Shown in pieces: positions 43,125 to 52,597 of a stretch of DNA of 64,000 bases (the first letter of the stretch is position 1; each line of letters starts with the position of its first letter). The notes below the pieces were generated by a model that worked only from the letters and a program-made list of their open reading frames with translations, was not told where the DNA came from and did not search any database. The position numbers and the translations under genes are program-made. The stretch is from Mitsuaria chitosanitabida ATCC BAA-476 = NBRC 102408 (GTDB lineage Bacteria; Pseudomonadota; Gammaproteobacteria; Burkholderiales; Burkholderiaceae_C). Location: contig NZ_BCYP01000006.1 in NCBI RefSeq assembly GCF_001598255.1, positions 248,001-312,000 on the forward strand, given 5' to 3'.

Positions 43125-45614
43125 TCACCACCGGTAGCCGGCCTTGGCGTAGTACTGCCGCCCGTTGAAGCCGAAGGGCGAGAACTGCGTGTAGGTGAGG
43201 ATGCCGCCGACCGCATTGGCGGCGATGACCCGGTCGGGGTAGCGGTTGGTCAGGTTGTCGATGCCGACGCTGGCGTTCCAGCGGCCGGACTCCCACCCCG
43301 CCGACACATCCGCGACCCAGGCCGCGCCGAAGGTCTGGTCGTTGGCGGCGCTGCTCTGGCGCACGATGAAGCTGCCGTAGCGGCTCAGCGCGACGCGGCC
43401 GCTCCACGGACCCCAGCGGTGCTCGGCGCTGGCGACCAGCTTGTCCTTGGGCGAGCCCACGGTGGCGCGCGCCAAGGTCACGCGGTCGATCAGCTCCAGC
43501 TGGTTGGCGCTCAGCAGCGCGGGGTTGTCGGCCACGCGACGGATCGAGTTCTCGATGTGGCTGAAGGCCACCGCGTAGTCGCCCCGGCCCGAGCGGCCCC
43601 AGTCCTGGCTCAGCGTGCTGACCAGGTCCACGCCACGGGTGCGCGTGTCCAGCGCGTTGGTGAAGTAGCGGCCCGCGCTGACCAGCACGCCCTGCGCCGC
43701 CAGCTGCGCGCGCAGCGCGGCCGGCAGGCTGAGGTTGGCGGAGAGCAGCACGCGGTCGTCGATGTCGATCTGGTAGGCGTCGATCGTGGTCTGCCAGTTC
43801 GCGGTGGGCCGCAGCAGCAGGCCCAGGCTCAGGTGACGGGACTTCTCCGGCTTGAGCGGCTGCGCGCCCAGCGCGATGGCGGCGGGTGATCCGACCGGGA
43901 AGGTGCCCGCGTCGACCAGCGCGCCATTGATCAGGTTGGTCGAGGTGGTGGCGAAGTACTGCTGCGCCAGCGAGGGCGCGCGGAAGCCGGTCGCGAGCGT
44001 GCCGCGCAGCGCGACCGCCGGCGTGAACGCGTAGCGGCCGGACAGCTTGGCCGAGGTGGCGTTGCCGAAGTCGCTGTAGCGCTCGCCGCGCAGCGCGGCC
44101 GAGGCGCTGAAGTCCTTGGACAGCTGCGCCTCGATGCCGGCATAGACCGCCTCGTCATGGCGGCCGTGGCCGCCGGCGTTGGACGGCTGGAAGCCGGGGA
44201 AGCCGGAGGCGCCGCCGTTCTGGTACGAGCCGGGCTCGCCGGCGTCGATCTCGTAGCGCTCGCGGCGGTACTCGGCGCCGAGCGACAGCGTCAGCGGCGC
44301 GACGAGCCCGGCGTCGAGCTCGCGCGAGACGTCGGCGTTGAGGACGGTCTGCCGGTTGCTCAGCCGGCCCGCGTCGAAGCGCGTCGGGCTGGCCGCGCCG
44401 AGCGAGTAGTTGGCGGTGTTGGCCACGTCGATGTCGAAGCGGTTGCGTCCATGGTTGACGCTGAGGTCCCAGCGCCAGCCCGCCGCCTCGCCGCGCACGC
44501 CGAGCACCGCGCCGATGTCGGTGCTCGCGCTGTCCTCCAGCGGCAGGAAGCCGTCGGGGTAGAGCGCGGCGACGTTGTTGGCCTTCGCGGTCGCCTGCGT
44601 GCGCCAGAAGGCGGCGGTGATCGAGTCGCGCCGGCTGAAGGTCGCGAAGGCGTAGACCTGGGCCAGGTCGGTCCGGCCCCATTGCGCGTTGACGACGGCC
44701 GACTGCTGCATGCTGTCGGGATCGCCGAGCCGGTTGTTGACCAGGCCGCGGCGAGGCTCGGTCGCGGCGTCGCGGGTGTCGACGCCCGCCCGGTTGGTGC
44801 GCTGCTGATGGCGGGTCTCGACGGCCAGGCGCGCCCAGCCCTCGTCGCCGAGCGCCAGTCCCAGGCTCGCGGCGGCCGCGCCGCGTCCGCCATCGCCGGC
44901 ATCGGTCTGGCCGGCCTCGAGCGCGATCTCGCCGCCGCTGGCGCCCTTGCGCAGGACGATGTTGATGACGCCGGCGATCGCGTCGGAGCCGTATTGCGCG
45001 GCGGCGCCGTCGCGCAGCACCTCGATGTGGTCGATGGCGGCGAGCGGGATGGCGTTCAGATCGACCGGCGCGGAGCCGCGGCCCTGCGTGCCGTTCACGT
45101 TGACGACGGCCGAGGTGTGGCGGCGCTTGCCGTCGACGAGCACCAGCGTCTGGTCGGGCGACAGCCCGCGCAGCTGCGCCGGCCGCACCGCGTCGGAGGC
45201 GTCGGTCAGCGAGGGGCGCGGGAAGTTGAGCGAGGGCAGCAGCTGGCCCAGCGCGCTGGCGAGATCGGCCGCGCCAGTGCGGCGCAGGTCCTTGCCGCTG
45301 AGCACGTCGACCGGCGATTCCGAATCGGCGAGCGTGCGGTCGATGCGGCGCGTGCCGGTGACGACGACCTGGCCGAGGGCGCCGTCGGCGGTCGCCGCGG
45401 CGCTGTTGCTCGTGGTCGTGCCGGCCGAGGTGGTCTGCGCGAAGGCCGCGGCGGGCAGCGCGCCCCAGGCGGCCATGGCGGCCATCGCCGCGAGGGCGAT
45501 CGGGTGTGGCGGGCGGAGGCGGCGGTGACGGGACTCGCCCGAGGACGAGCGGCGGGCGCTGGACGTGGTGGACGCGAGGGCGGTGGCGGACGAGGCGATG
45601 CGGTCGAGGTTCAA
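43125..45614 (-). CDS. TonB-dependent outer-membrane receptor
   Basis: A receptor of about 829 residues. After a signal (PIALAAMAAMAAWGALPAAAFAQ) come the TonB box region GQVVVTGTRR, the plug domain (LVLVDGKRRHTS, HIEVLRDGAAAQYGSDAIAGVINIVL) and a 22-strand barrel ending in YYAKAGYRW with the terminal aromatic residue. It imports a chelated metal or other large solute using TonB energy. The start is uncertain: a TTG at 45614 gives MNLDRIASS, while the frame stays open to a GTG at 45668; neither has a convincing ribosome binding site. The substrate is not evident. Confidence 0.88.
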   Translation of the reverse strand: MNLDRIASSATALASTTSSARRSSSGESRHRRLRPPHPIALAAMAAMAAWGALPAAAFAQTTSAGTTTSNSAAATADGALGQVVVTGTRRIDRTLADSESPVDVLSGKDLRRTGAADLASALGQLLPSLNFPRPSLTDASDAVRPAQLRGLSPDQTLVLVDGKRRHTSAVVNVNGTQGRGSAPVDLNAIPLAAIDHIEVLRDGAAAQYGSDAIAGVINIVLRKGASGGEIALEAGQTDAGDGGRGAAAASLGLALGDEGWARLAVETRHQQRTNRAGVDTRDAATEPRRGLVNNRLGDPDSMQQSAVVNAQWGRTDLAQVYAFATFSRRDSITAAFWRTQATAKANNVAALYPDGFLPLEDSASTDIGAVLGVRGEAAGWRWDLSVNHGRNRFDIDVANTANYSLGAASPTRFDAGRLSNRQTVLNADVSRELDAGLVAPLTLSLGAEYRRERYEIDAGEPGSYQNGGASGFPGFQPSNAGGHGRHDEAVYAGIEAQLSKDFSASAALRGERYSDFGNATSAKLSGRYAFTPAVALRGTLATGFRAPSLAQQYFATTSTNLINGALVDAGTFPVGSPAAIALGAQPLKPEKSRHLSLGLLLRPTANWQTTIDAYQIDIDDRVLLSANLSLPAALRAQLAAQGVLVSAGRYFTNALDTRTRGVDLVSTLSQDWGRSGRGDYAVAFSHIENSIRRVADNPALLSANQLELIDRVTLARATVGSPKDKLVASAEHRWGPWSGRVALSRYGSFIVRQSSAANDQTFGAAWVADVSAGWESGRWNASVGIDNLTNRYPDRVIAANAVGGILTYTQFSPFGFNGRQYYAKAGYRW

Positions 45615-45764
45615 GGCGGGCTCTGGGCGGAGTGGCGGGGGACTCGCGCCGCCGAGAGGGCACGGCACGAACGCGGTCCGTCAGGTTGCCGCCCGGCCCG
45701 GTTCGACCCAAGGAAGCGATTGGCAGAAGCTCATGCGCGCTTCTTCCTCGGCGGGTCGCCGCGT

Positions 45765-46388
45765 TCAGCGCTGCACGAGCGCGAGCTTGACGCCCAGTCC
45801 CACGAAGGCCGCCGCGAAGCCGCGCCGCATCCAGCGCAGCGCCGAGGGACGCTCGAGCACGCGGTGCCGCAGCGAGGCGGCGAAGACGCCATAGACCGCG
45901 AAGACGGCGAAGGTCATGGCCATGAACACGGCGGAGAGGGCGAGCATCTCCCGCGTCGGCTGCGCGGCGTCGGCGGCGATGAACTGCGGCAGAAACGCGA
46001 CGAAGAAGATCGACAGCTTGGGGTTGAGCAGGTTCACCAGGATCGCGTGGACGACGATCTCGCGCGCCGCGCGGGGTGGGGCGGTGGCCTCGACCGCGAG
46101 GGCGCCGCGATCGCGCAGGGCGGCCCAGGCCATGTAGAGCAGGTACAGCACGCCCGCGATCTTGATCGCGTCGAAGGCGGTGGCGCTGGCATGCAGCAGC
46201 GCGGCCAGGCCGGTCACCGCGGCGAGCATGTGCGGGACGATGCCCAGCGTGCAGCCGATGGCCGCCATCACCGCGGCGCGCGCGCCCTGCGAGAGCCCCG
46301 CGGCCAAGGTCACCAGCGCGCCGGTGCCCGGCGACGCGACGACGATCAATGAGGTGATCAGGAATTCGGGACTGGTGATGGACGACAC
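45765..46388 (-). CDS. LysE/RhtB-family amino-acid exporter
   Basis: A 207-residue membrane protein with about six helices: ITSLIVVASPGTGALVTLAAGLSQG carries the family signature, followed by AIGCTLGIVPHMLAAVTG and ILVNLLNPKLSIFFVAFLPQF. LysE/RhtB proteins export amino acids or homoserine lactones. A GTG start at 46388 gives the standard family length; an upstream open frame adds an improbable hydrophilic leader. An AraC regulator lies 197 bases upstream on the same strand, a recurrent pairing in which the regulator controls the exporter. Confidence 0.87.
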   Translation of the reverse strand: MSSITSPEFLITSLIVVASPGTGALVTLAAGLSQGARAAVMAAIGCTLGIVPHMLAAVTGLAALLHASATAFDAIKIAGVLYLLYMAWAALRDRGALAVEATAPPRAAREIVVHAILVNLLNPKLSIFFVAFLPQFIAADAAQPTREMLALSAVFMAMTFAVFAVYGVFAASLRHRVLERPSALRWMRRGFAAAFVGLGVKLALVQR

Positions 46389-46585
46389 GGGCGGGCCTCG
46401 GAGATGGCGATGGACACGGCGCCATCGTCGGGCGAGGTCGTCGGATGGTCTTGGATGAAATTGCAGCGAAGGGATCAGCGGCGGACCCGGTGCCTTGTGG
46501 GGCTGTGTCTCGGTGTGCTCGCCGAGCTCTGTCGCTCGCACCTGCGATCAGGTCGAGGGGGCCGCGGCCAAAGTCGCAGGACGTC

Positions 46586-47395
46586 TCAGCGGACGGACTT
46601 GGCGTAGGCGCCCGGGGACAGGCCGAAGCAGCGGACGAAGTGCCGCGTGAGGTGACTCTGGTCGCAGAAGCCGGCCGCGGCCGCGGCATCGGCCAGCGGC
46701 AGGCCGTTGGCGATGAGCGTGCGGGCGCGTTGCAGCCGGCGCTGGATCAGGTAGGCGTGTGGCGTGAGTCCCGTGGCGCGCGAGAACGCGCGCAGGAACT
46801 GGAAGCGGCTCAGGCCCGCGTCGGCGGCGAGGGTGGCGAGATCGACCTCGCTCGCCGGGTCGTCGTCGAGGCGCGCGCGGGCCGGAGTGATCGTGGCCGC
46901 GACGATCGGGGCGTCGCTCGATCGCGGTGACAGCAGGTCGGCGAGCAGCATCAGCAGGGCGGATTCCGCCTGCATCGACGGGGCGGCGGTGGGGGCGGCG
47001 ATCAGCGCGGGGAAGAGCGCCTCGAAGCGTCGCGCGAGACGGGTGTCCTTCAGCGTGGGCCGGGTGAACTCGACCTCGCGCGAGACGGCGCGGCCGGTGA
47101 CATCGGCGGCGAGCTCGAAGACGCGCTCCGGATCGAGGTAGAGCATGCGCCAGCTGCGGCCGTGATCGCCGATGGGGGTGCCGTCGTGGACCTCGCCCGG
47201 GTTGACGGTGATGAGGTCGCCCGCGCCGGCCTCGACCATCCCACGGCCGCTCGCGGACTTCTGCGCGCCGCGATCGATCAGGCCGATGCCGAACTGGTCG
47301 TGGACGTGCCGCGCGAAGGCGCGCGCCGTGTCCGCCCGCACGACCTCGATGCCGACGAGGAGGCTGGGCAGCAGGGTGAAAGACGAGGCGGGCAT
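46586..47395 (-). CDS. AraC-family transcriptional regulator
   Basis: A 269-residue regulator with an N-terminal cupin-type sensing domain (HVHDQFGIGLIDRG, LITVNPGEVHDGTP) and a C-terminal double helix-turn-helix (LATLAADAGLSRFQFLRAFSRATG, ADAAAAAGFCDQSHLTRHFVRCFG). It probably controls the LysE exporter that follows on the same strand, since this AraC-LysE arrangement is common; that link is inference. The ligand is unknown. It lies 46 bases downstream of chrA. Confidence 0.9.
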   Translation of the reverse strand: MPASSFTLLPSLLVGIEVVRADTARAFARHVHDQFGIGLIDRGAQKSASGRGMVEAGAGDLITVNPGEVHDGTPIGDHGRSWRMLYLDPERVFELAADVTGRAVSREVEFTRPTLKDTRLARRFEALFPALIAAPTAAPSMQAESALLMLLADLLSPRSSDAPIVAATITPARARLDDDPASEVDLATLAADAGLSRFQFLRAFSRATGLTPHAYLIQRRLQRARTLIANGLPLADAAAAAGFCDQSHLTRHFVRCFGLSPGAYAKSVR

Positions 47396-47441
47396 GGCGA
47401 GGGGGATCGGAGCGTCGTGATGATGAGAACCCGTCCGCGCG

Positions 47442-48677
47442 TCAGACGCCGGCGAGTACCGCGCCGCCGATCGCGGCGAGCACGACCACGGCGAGCGGCG
47501 GCACGCGCCCGAGGACGAGCAGCCCGAAGGCGACGAGCGCGAGACCGAAGTCTGCCTTGGAATGGATGGCGCTGGTCCAGACGGGGTCGTAAAGCGCGGC
47601 GAGCAGGATGCCGACGACGCCGGCGTTCACGCCCATCAGCGCGGCGCGCACGAGCGCGCGGCGCCGCAGCGCGTCCCAGAAGGGCAGGGTGCCGGTGACC
47701 AGCAGATAGGCGGGCGCGAAGATCGCGAGCAGGAAGACGAGACCGCCGATCCAGCCTTGCAGCGGCGTGTGCATGACGGTCCCGAGGTAGGCGGCGAAGG
47801 TGAACAGCGGACCCGGCACGGCCTGCGCCGCGCCATAGCCGGCGAGGAAGGCCGCGTTGTCGATCGCGCCCGTCGGGACGACGACCGCCTGCAGCAGCGG
47901 CAGCACGACGTGCCCGCCCCCGAAGACGAGGGCGCCGGTCTGGAAGAACCCGCCGATCAGCCCGACGAGGGCGGAGCCGGAGCGGGCCGCGATCAGCAGT
48001 CCGACCAGGAGGGCGACGAAGGCCGCGAGCGAGAACGCGCCCGCAGTGCGGGAGACCTGGGTCAGCTGGAGAGCCCGGCCCTCCGCCGGCGGAGCCTCGA
48101 GGGCCAGGAGGCCGACGACGGCGCAGGCGACCAACGCGCCGAGCTGGCCGAGCGTGGAGGGCAGCGTCAGCGTCAGCAACGCCGACACGATGGCGAGCGC
48201 GGCTCGCGGCCGATCGGGACAGAGCGACTTCGCCATGCCCCAGACGGCCTGCGCGACGACGGCGACCGCGACGACCTTCAACCCATGCACGGCGCCGGAG
48301 TCGGCGATCGACGCGAAGCGGGAGATGCCGTAGCCGAAGGCGATGAGCAGGATCGCGGAGGGCAGGGTGAAGCCGACCCAGGCGGCCAGTGATCCGAGCC
48401 AGCCGGCGCGAGCCATGCCGATGGCGATGCCGACCTGGCTCGACGCGGGGCCAGGGAGGAACTGGCAGAGGGCGACGATGTCGGAGTAGCGCGCGTCGTC
48501 GAGCCAGCGACGGCGGTCGACGAATTCGGCGCGGAAATAGCCGAGGTGGGCGATCGGCCCGCCGAAGGAGGTGAGGCCGAGGCGGAGGAAGACGAGGAAG
48601 ACCTGCCAGGCGGCGCCTGGGGCAGGGGTGAAGGTCGGGAGCGGCGTGGCGGCGGCGGGCGGCATGGGCGGGATCAT
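47442..48677 (-). CDS. chrA: Chromate transporter ChrA (long-chain CHR family)
   Basis: A 411-residue membrane protein made of two tandem CHR domains. The N-terminal half has VFLRLGLTSFGGPIAHLGYFR and CQFLPGPASSQVGIAIG; the C-terminal half repeats the pattern with GGFFQTGALVFGGGHVVLPL and GAAQAVPGPLFTFAAYLG. The FGGP and PGP motifs are family hallmarks. ChrA pumps chromate out using the proton gradient, giving chromate tolerance; no chrB regulator lies adjacent. Start ATG 48677 or 48665, with no effect on the domains. Confidence 0.9.
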   Translation of the reverse strand: MIPPMPPAAATPLPTFTPAPGAAWQVFLVFLRLGLTSFGGPIAHLGYFRAEFVDRRRWLDDARYSDIVALCQFLPGPASSQVGIAIGMARAGWLGSLAAWVGFTLPSAILLIAFGYGISRFASIADSGAVHGLKVVAVAVVAQAVWGMAKSLCPDRPRAALAIVSALLTLTLPSTLGQLGALVACAVVGLLALEAPPAEGRALQLTQVSRTAGAFSLAAFVALLVGLLIAARSGSALVGLIGGFFQTGALVFGGGHVVLPLLQAVVVPTGAIDNAAFLAGYGAAQAVPGPLFTFAAYLGTVMHTPLQGWIGGLVFLLAIFAPAYLLVTGTLPFWDALRRRALVRAALMGVNAGVVGILLAALYDPVWTSAIHSKADFGLALVAFGLLVLGRVPPLAVVVLAAIGGAVLAGV

Positions 48678-48863
48678 CGCGCAGTCGCATGCACGGCCCC
48701 GTGTCGGCAAGCGCGAGAACCGTCAGGCTGACCGAACCTGAGCGGCTTCCAGCTCCCCGCGAATCGCCAACTCGGATCAATGTGGGGGCCATCGACCGCG
48801 CGGTGCCGTGCCAGTTTCGGCGGTAGTGCAGGCGGTCGCGTCACGCCGCGAGCGGTCGGAAGG

Positions 48864-49823
48864 TCACGAACTCCTCGACAAGGCCTCGTTGTCCATCCTG
48901 GTCGCCGGCGTGGAGGAGTTCTGGGCGTCCTCTGACTCACGCGCGTACTGTGCAGGAGGCTTGCCCACATATCTTGAGAATGCGACGCTGAACGTGCTGG
49001 CCGACGCATAGCCAACGCGCTCGGCGACATCGGCAATGGCCACTTTCCGTCGACGAAGCATGTCCTTGGCGAGCGCCATCCGCCAAGCCAGCAGGTATGC
49101 CATGGGCGCCATGCCCACCGCGCAACTGAAGCGCTCGAAGAATGTCGTGCGAGAAAGCGCCGCCGCCTTGGCGAGATCTATCACCGTCCACGGTCTGGCG
49201 GGCTGCTCGTGCATCGCCCGTATGGCTGCCGCGAGACGCGCATCGGTGAGCGCGCGCACCAGTCCAGGGGGCGATGCAGCGCTGGCGTTCGAGCGCAAGG
49301 CTTCAATCAGGAGGACTTCGAGCAGGCGCGTGAGGATGAGCTCACGCGCCGGGCGCCGCTCCCGTGATTCCTGGCCGACGAGATGCACGAGCGTCGCGAG
49401 TCGCTCCTCGCCGCGCACGTGGACGAGTTCCGGCAGCAACGAGACGAGCAACGCGGCATCCTGCGAGCCGAAGCTGCAATGGCCAGCCAGGATTCGCAGG
49501 TCGATGGGCTTTTCCACGTCGCCGATCCTGAAGATGCCCGGGCTCAGTTCCACCGGCAGGGCGTTGGCGGTGTCGGTGGGCACCTCGAGGCTGGACATGG
49601 TGACGCCAAACGCCGCAGGAACCAAAGCAAAGTCGCCAGCTTCAAGCACGAGCGGCTCCCGACCGTCGAGCGTCAAGCGGCAACTGCCCTCAAGTACAGC
49701 GCAGTAGAACGGCTGGCCGGCGTCCGATCGGTGAACCTGCCACGCACCAGCGCCGATGACGTTCTTGGAGAATCGAGCGGTCGGCTGAAGCAGCAGGACA
49801 ACCTCGGCAAGCGGATCGACCAC
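48864..49823 (-). CDS. AraC-family regulator with cupin N-domain
   Basis: A 319-residue regulator. The N-terminal cupin_6-type domain (LAEVVLLLQPTARFSKNVIG, FYCAVLEGSCRLTLDG, LEAGDFALVPAAFG) is followed by an AraC helix-turn-helix domain (VIDLAKAAALSRTTFFERF, IADVAERVGYASASTFSVAFSRYVG). Such regulators often sit beside and control oxidoreductase genes. Here it is divergent from a short-chain dehydrogenase with 102 bases between starts, the probable target. Codon use is less GC-biased than in flanking core genes, consistent with acquired DNA. Confidence 0.9.
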   Translation of the reverse strand: MVDPLAEVVLLLQPTARFSKNVIGAGAWQVHRSDAGQPFYCAVLEGSCRLTLDGREPLVLEAGDFALVPAAFGVTMSSLEVPTDTANALPVELSPGIFRIGDVEKPIDLRILAGHCSFGSQDAALLVSLLPELVHVRGEERLATLVHLVGQESRERRPARELILTRLLEVLLIEALRSNASAASPPGLVRALTDARLAAAIRAMHEQPARPWTVIDLAKAAALSRTTFFERFSCAVGMAPMAYLLAWRMALAKDMLRRRKVAIADVAERVGYASASTFSVAFSRYVGKPPAQYARESEDAQNSSTPATRMDNEALSRSS

Positions 49824-49925
49824 GGTCGTACTCCTGCAAATGAAAAGCGGACGTTGAAGTGTAGCTAGTACGGCTTTGGGGACCTATCGTGGAGGCGTTG
49901 CAACCCTCTGGAAAGAACAGCCTCA

Positions 49926-50681
49926 ATGAAAACCGTACTCGTCACCGGGTGCTCGTCCGGCTTTGGCTTGGAAACAGCCCGCGAATTCTTGGAGCGTGGG
50001 TGGCAGGTGGTGGCCACCATGCGTACACCCCGAGAGGATCTGTTGCCGCGGTCCGAGCGACTTCGCGTGCTGCAGCTTGATGTCACAGACGCGCAAAGCA
50101 TCCGCGCGGCCATCAGCGCCGCTGGCCCGATCGACGTCCTGGTCAACAACGCTGGCTTCGGAGCACCGGCCCCTGTCGAGCTGACGAGCCTGGAAACGAT
50201 TCGCGAGCTGTTTGAGACCAACACCTTCGGCACGATGGCGGTCTCGCAGGCGGTACTGCCTCAAATGCGCGAACGCCGCTCGGGCGTCATCGTGAACGTG
50301 TCTTCGAGCGTCACGTTGAAGGCGTTGCCCTTGGTCGGCATCTATCGGGCGGCCAAGGTTGCCGTGAACGCGTTCTCCGAGTCGCTGGAGAAGGAGGTCG
50401 CGCAGTTTGGCGTTCGCGTGCGGCTTGTGCTGCCTGGCTCCTCCGGCGAAACGCGATTTCGAGAGACGGCGCGCGAGAACCTTCGGGGCATGGACGATGC
50501 AACGTATGGTGAGTTCATGAAGGCCGCCATCGCGCGCATGCAGGCATCCACCGGCCCTGGAACGCGGGCGAAGGACGTTGCCGAAGCGGTGTGGCTTGCC
50601 GCGACCGATCTCAATGCGCCGTTCTGCATCCCCGCCGGCGCTGACGCCGTGCAGTGGGCCGCGGAAGCCGATCAGAGCTGA
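49926..50681 (+). CDS. Short-chain dehydrogenase/reductase
   Basis: A 251-residue classical SDR. The nucleotide-binding motif TGCSSGFGLETAREF, the NNAGFG motif and the catalytic Ser with YxxxK (SSSVTLKALP, IYRAAKVAVN) are all present. It reduces or oxidises a carbonyl/alcohol using NAD(P)H; the substrate is unknown. It is divergent from the AraC regulator, which probably controls it. A second, different SDR lies 3 kb away at 52849. Confidence 0.92.
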   Translation: MKTVLVTGCSSGFGLETAREFLERGWQVVATMRTPREDLLPRSERLRVLQLDVTDAQSIRAAISAAGPIDVLVNNAGFGAPAPVELTSLETIRELFETNTFGTMAVSQAVLPQMRERRSGVIVNVSSSVTLKALPLVGIYRAAKVAVNAFSESLEKEVAQFGVRVRLVLPGSSGETRFRETARENLRGMDDATYGEFMKAAIARMQASTGPGTRAKDVAEAVWLAATDLNAPFCIPAGADAVQWAAEADQS

Positions 50682-50813
50682 CGCAGGCCGAGGCGCCGCG
50701 GCTGCCGAGCCTGCGCGCCAGGAAGTGCATGCTGCCAAGGCCGCCGTGGTGGCCGTGGCAGCGCCGCCGGGATGGCGGGTCAACGATTAGGGTTTTTACC
50801 AATCTTTCAGGGC

Positions 50814-50842
50814 CTTGAACTCGCCCAGCCAAGCTCCTAAAT
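50814..50842 (+). promoter_or_regulatory. Possible heat-shock (sigma-32-like) promoter before the Hsp20 genes
   Basis: CTTGAA at 50814-50819 matches the sigma-32 -35 core (CTTGAAA). Fourteen bases later, CTCCTAAAT partly matches the -10 element (CCCCATNT). Spacing fits, the -10 match is weak. Its position upstream of two small heat-shock genes is the main support. Confidence 0.35.
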
Positions 50843-50886
50843 CCGAGTCGATTCGCCACCAATCGATTCGGATGAGGACCTGGATC

Positions 50887-51093
50887 ATGGCCACGCATCA
50901 AGACCCTTCCCACGCCGCTCGCGAGGAGCGCGCACCGCGACAGGCTCGGCTGCCGATGACCCCGTCGCAACTTCAGGCCTACCTGCTCGCACGCGAGACC
51001 CTGCGGCGGTTCAAGCGCTCGCCGGGCCCTTGTTTCGCCCGCGATCCCGGGGCCACGCCGAAGCCGTCCCCCAGCTCCGACCAGCCACGCTGA
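50887..51093 (+). CDS. Small basic protein of unknown function upstream of hsp20 genes
   Basis: A 68-residue Arg/Ala/Pro-rich open frame starting MATHQDPSHAAREERA, with a short helical segment (LQAYLLARETLRRF). There is no signal peptide and no recognised family. A GAGG sequence 10 bases before the ATG could serve as ribosome binding site; an ATG 15 bases earlier is also in frame. It precedes hsp20 by 118 bases on the same strand. It could be a real small protein of the stress operon or a chance frame; evidence is weak. Confidence 0.4.
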   Translation: MATHQDPSHAAREERAPRQARLPMTPSQLQAYLLARETLRRFKRSPGPCFARDPGATPKPSPSSDQPR

Positions 51094-51211
51094 TCGCCCC
51101 AGGCGAGCTGCAACGCGGCGCGCGGGGCTGGCCCTGTCCTGACGATTCACCTCGACGACGGATTCGCTCCGGCGTCGTCCTGTTTCATCGACCACGGAAA
51201 GGAGAGTTTTC

Positions 51212-51664
51212 ATGTTCGACCACACCCTGTATCGACCTCAAGCGCTGCTGGAGCAGCTCTCGCAGTTGCAACAGGCGCTGTCGCGTTCCCTGACGCCGGG
51301 CGGCGCGCCTGACGGCATCCGTGCCGCGGCGGCCGGCAGCTTCCCGCCGATCAATGTCGGCCGGACCGAGCGTTCCATCGAGGTCTATGCCTTCGCGCCA
51401 GGTCTGGACGCTCAGGGCATCGACGTCACCGTCGAGCGCGGCGTGCTGCGCCTCTCGGGCGAGCGCCGGCCCACGGAGCGCCAGGCCGGGCAAGGCGTGC
51501 AGGTCTACGCGGCGGAACGCTGGCATGGCCGGTTCAGCCGGGCCGTCGCGCTGCCGGACGATGCCGACACCACCAGCGTCCAGGCCAGCTATCGCGATGG
51601 CGTGCTGCGCGTGAGCGTCGGCCTGCGCGAGGCCGCCCGCCCACAGCGCATCACCGTGCAATGA
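51212..51664 (+). CDS. Hsp20 family small heat-shock protein
   Basis: A 150-residue alpha-crystallin-domain protein. The domain runs from about residue 45 (IEVYAFAPGLDAQGIDVTVERG) with GVLRLSGERR, and the edge motif GVLRVSVGL; an N-terminal arm of ~40 residues (LEQLSQLQQALSRSL) precedes it. The C-terminal IxI motif is reduced to RITVQ. It binds unfolding proteins without ATP. A strong ribosome binding site (AAAGGAGA) precedes the ATG. It is 27 bases upstream of the second Hsp20 gene. Confidence 0.93.
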   Translation: MFDHTLYRPQALLEQLSQLQQALSRSLTPGGAPDGIRAAAAGSFPPINVGRTERSIEVYAFAPGLDAQGIDVTVERGVLRLSGERRPTERQAGQGVQVYAAERWHGRFSRAVALPDDADTTSVQASYRDGVLRVSVGLREAARPQRITVQ

Positions 51665-51691
51665 CCCAAGAAACAATGAAAAGGAGTCGCC

Positions 51692-52120
51692 ATGTCTGAT
51701 CAGAACAACTTGACCGTCTCCAGGAACGACTCGGCCGACGTGCCCGCGGCCGGCTCGTCGCCGACGAGCCGCGCCAGCCAGGGCGAGCGTGCCGCCGCCG
51801 CGCCTGTGGTGGAGATCATCGAGGACGGTATCGGCATCACGCTGTTGGCCGACATGCCCGGCGTGTCCCGCGAGAAGCTGGATGTGCGGCTCGACGGCGA
51901 GACGCTCGTGATCGAAGGAGACACTGCCGTCGAGGGCCCCGAGGGCATGCGCGGCCTGTGGGCGGAGGTCCACGTGCCTCGCTATCGCCGCAGCTTCACG
52001 CTCAGCCGCGAGCTGGACACGTCGCGGATCGAGGCCGGCATCAAGGACGGTGTGCTGACGCTGCGCATTCCCAAGCAGACGCACGTGCAGCCACGGCGCA
52101 TCGCGGTGTCATTGGGCTGA
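51692..52120 (+). CDS. Hsp20 family small heat-shock protein, second copy
   Basis: A 142-residue small heat-shock protein with a low-complexity Ala/Ser N-arm (residues 1-42) and an alpha-crystallin domain: EIIEDGIGITLLADMPGVSR, then LVIEGDTAV and GVLTLRIPKQTHVQPRRI, where the RIP-type tail gives the C-terminal anchoring motif. A strong AAAAGGAG ribosome binding site is present. Tandem Hsp20 pairs in betaproteobacteria often form mixed oligomers that hold aggregates for DnaK/ClpB. Confidence 0.93.
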   Translation: MSDQNNLTVSRNDSADVPAAGSSPTSRASQGERAAAAPVVEIIEDGIGITLLADMPGVSREKLDVRLDGETLVIEGDTAVEGPEGMRGLWAEVHVPRYRRSFTLSRELDTSRIEAGIKDGVLTLRIPKQTHVQPRRIAVSLG

Positions 52121-52162
52121 CGCGGCCGGGGGGAGGTTCCGTTGGTCCCGTGGAGATGCGCC

Positions 52163-52420
52163 ATGGAGTGCTATCGCGTCAAACTGCCGCCCGGTGCGCG
52201 GCTCGCTGGCTTCACGGCCACCGGGCAGCGCCTGCCAATCCTCCCCGGTGAGTACCACGTGCATCGGCTCCGACCGAAAGTGGCGCTGCGCGCCAGCGTC
52301 GACGCCTTGCGCTTTGTCGGCCCGTATGGCCCGGACATCGACATCCATGTGCCGTTGGCCGCGGGGGCCGACGTCCGTCTTGCACTGCCGCCAGAGGCCG
52401 TTGTTGCCGTGCAGGAGTAG
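52163..52420 (+). CDS. Small Hsp20-linked protein of unknown function
   Basis: An 85-residue protein starting MECYRVKLPPGARLAG and rich in beta-type segments (VALRASVDALRFVG, DIDIHVPLAAGADVRLAL). It is not a third crystallin domain, and no family is recognised. It begins 43 bases after the second Hsp20 stop on the same strand, so it is likely in the same transcript. A GTG 21 bases upstream (52142) is an alternative start. Confidence 0.5.
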   Translation: MECYRVKLPPGARLAGFTATGQRLPILPGEYHVHRLRPKVALRASVDALRFVGPYGPDIDIHVPLAAGADVRLALPPEAVVAVQE

Positions 52421-52597
52421 TCTGGCTTTGGCGTGATTGCTTCGGCCACAGGTAGAGCCTCGGGCCGAGGACTGGGGCGCTCAAAGATGGGCCGAAGGCG
52501 CGGGGACCTCAGCGTGGGCAGGGGGAAGTGGCCAAGGCGACGGCGGGCCGATTGACGAGCTATTGGGTCGAGTGTTCAAGGGGCGATTCTGCCGCGC

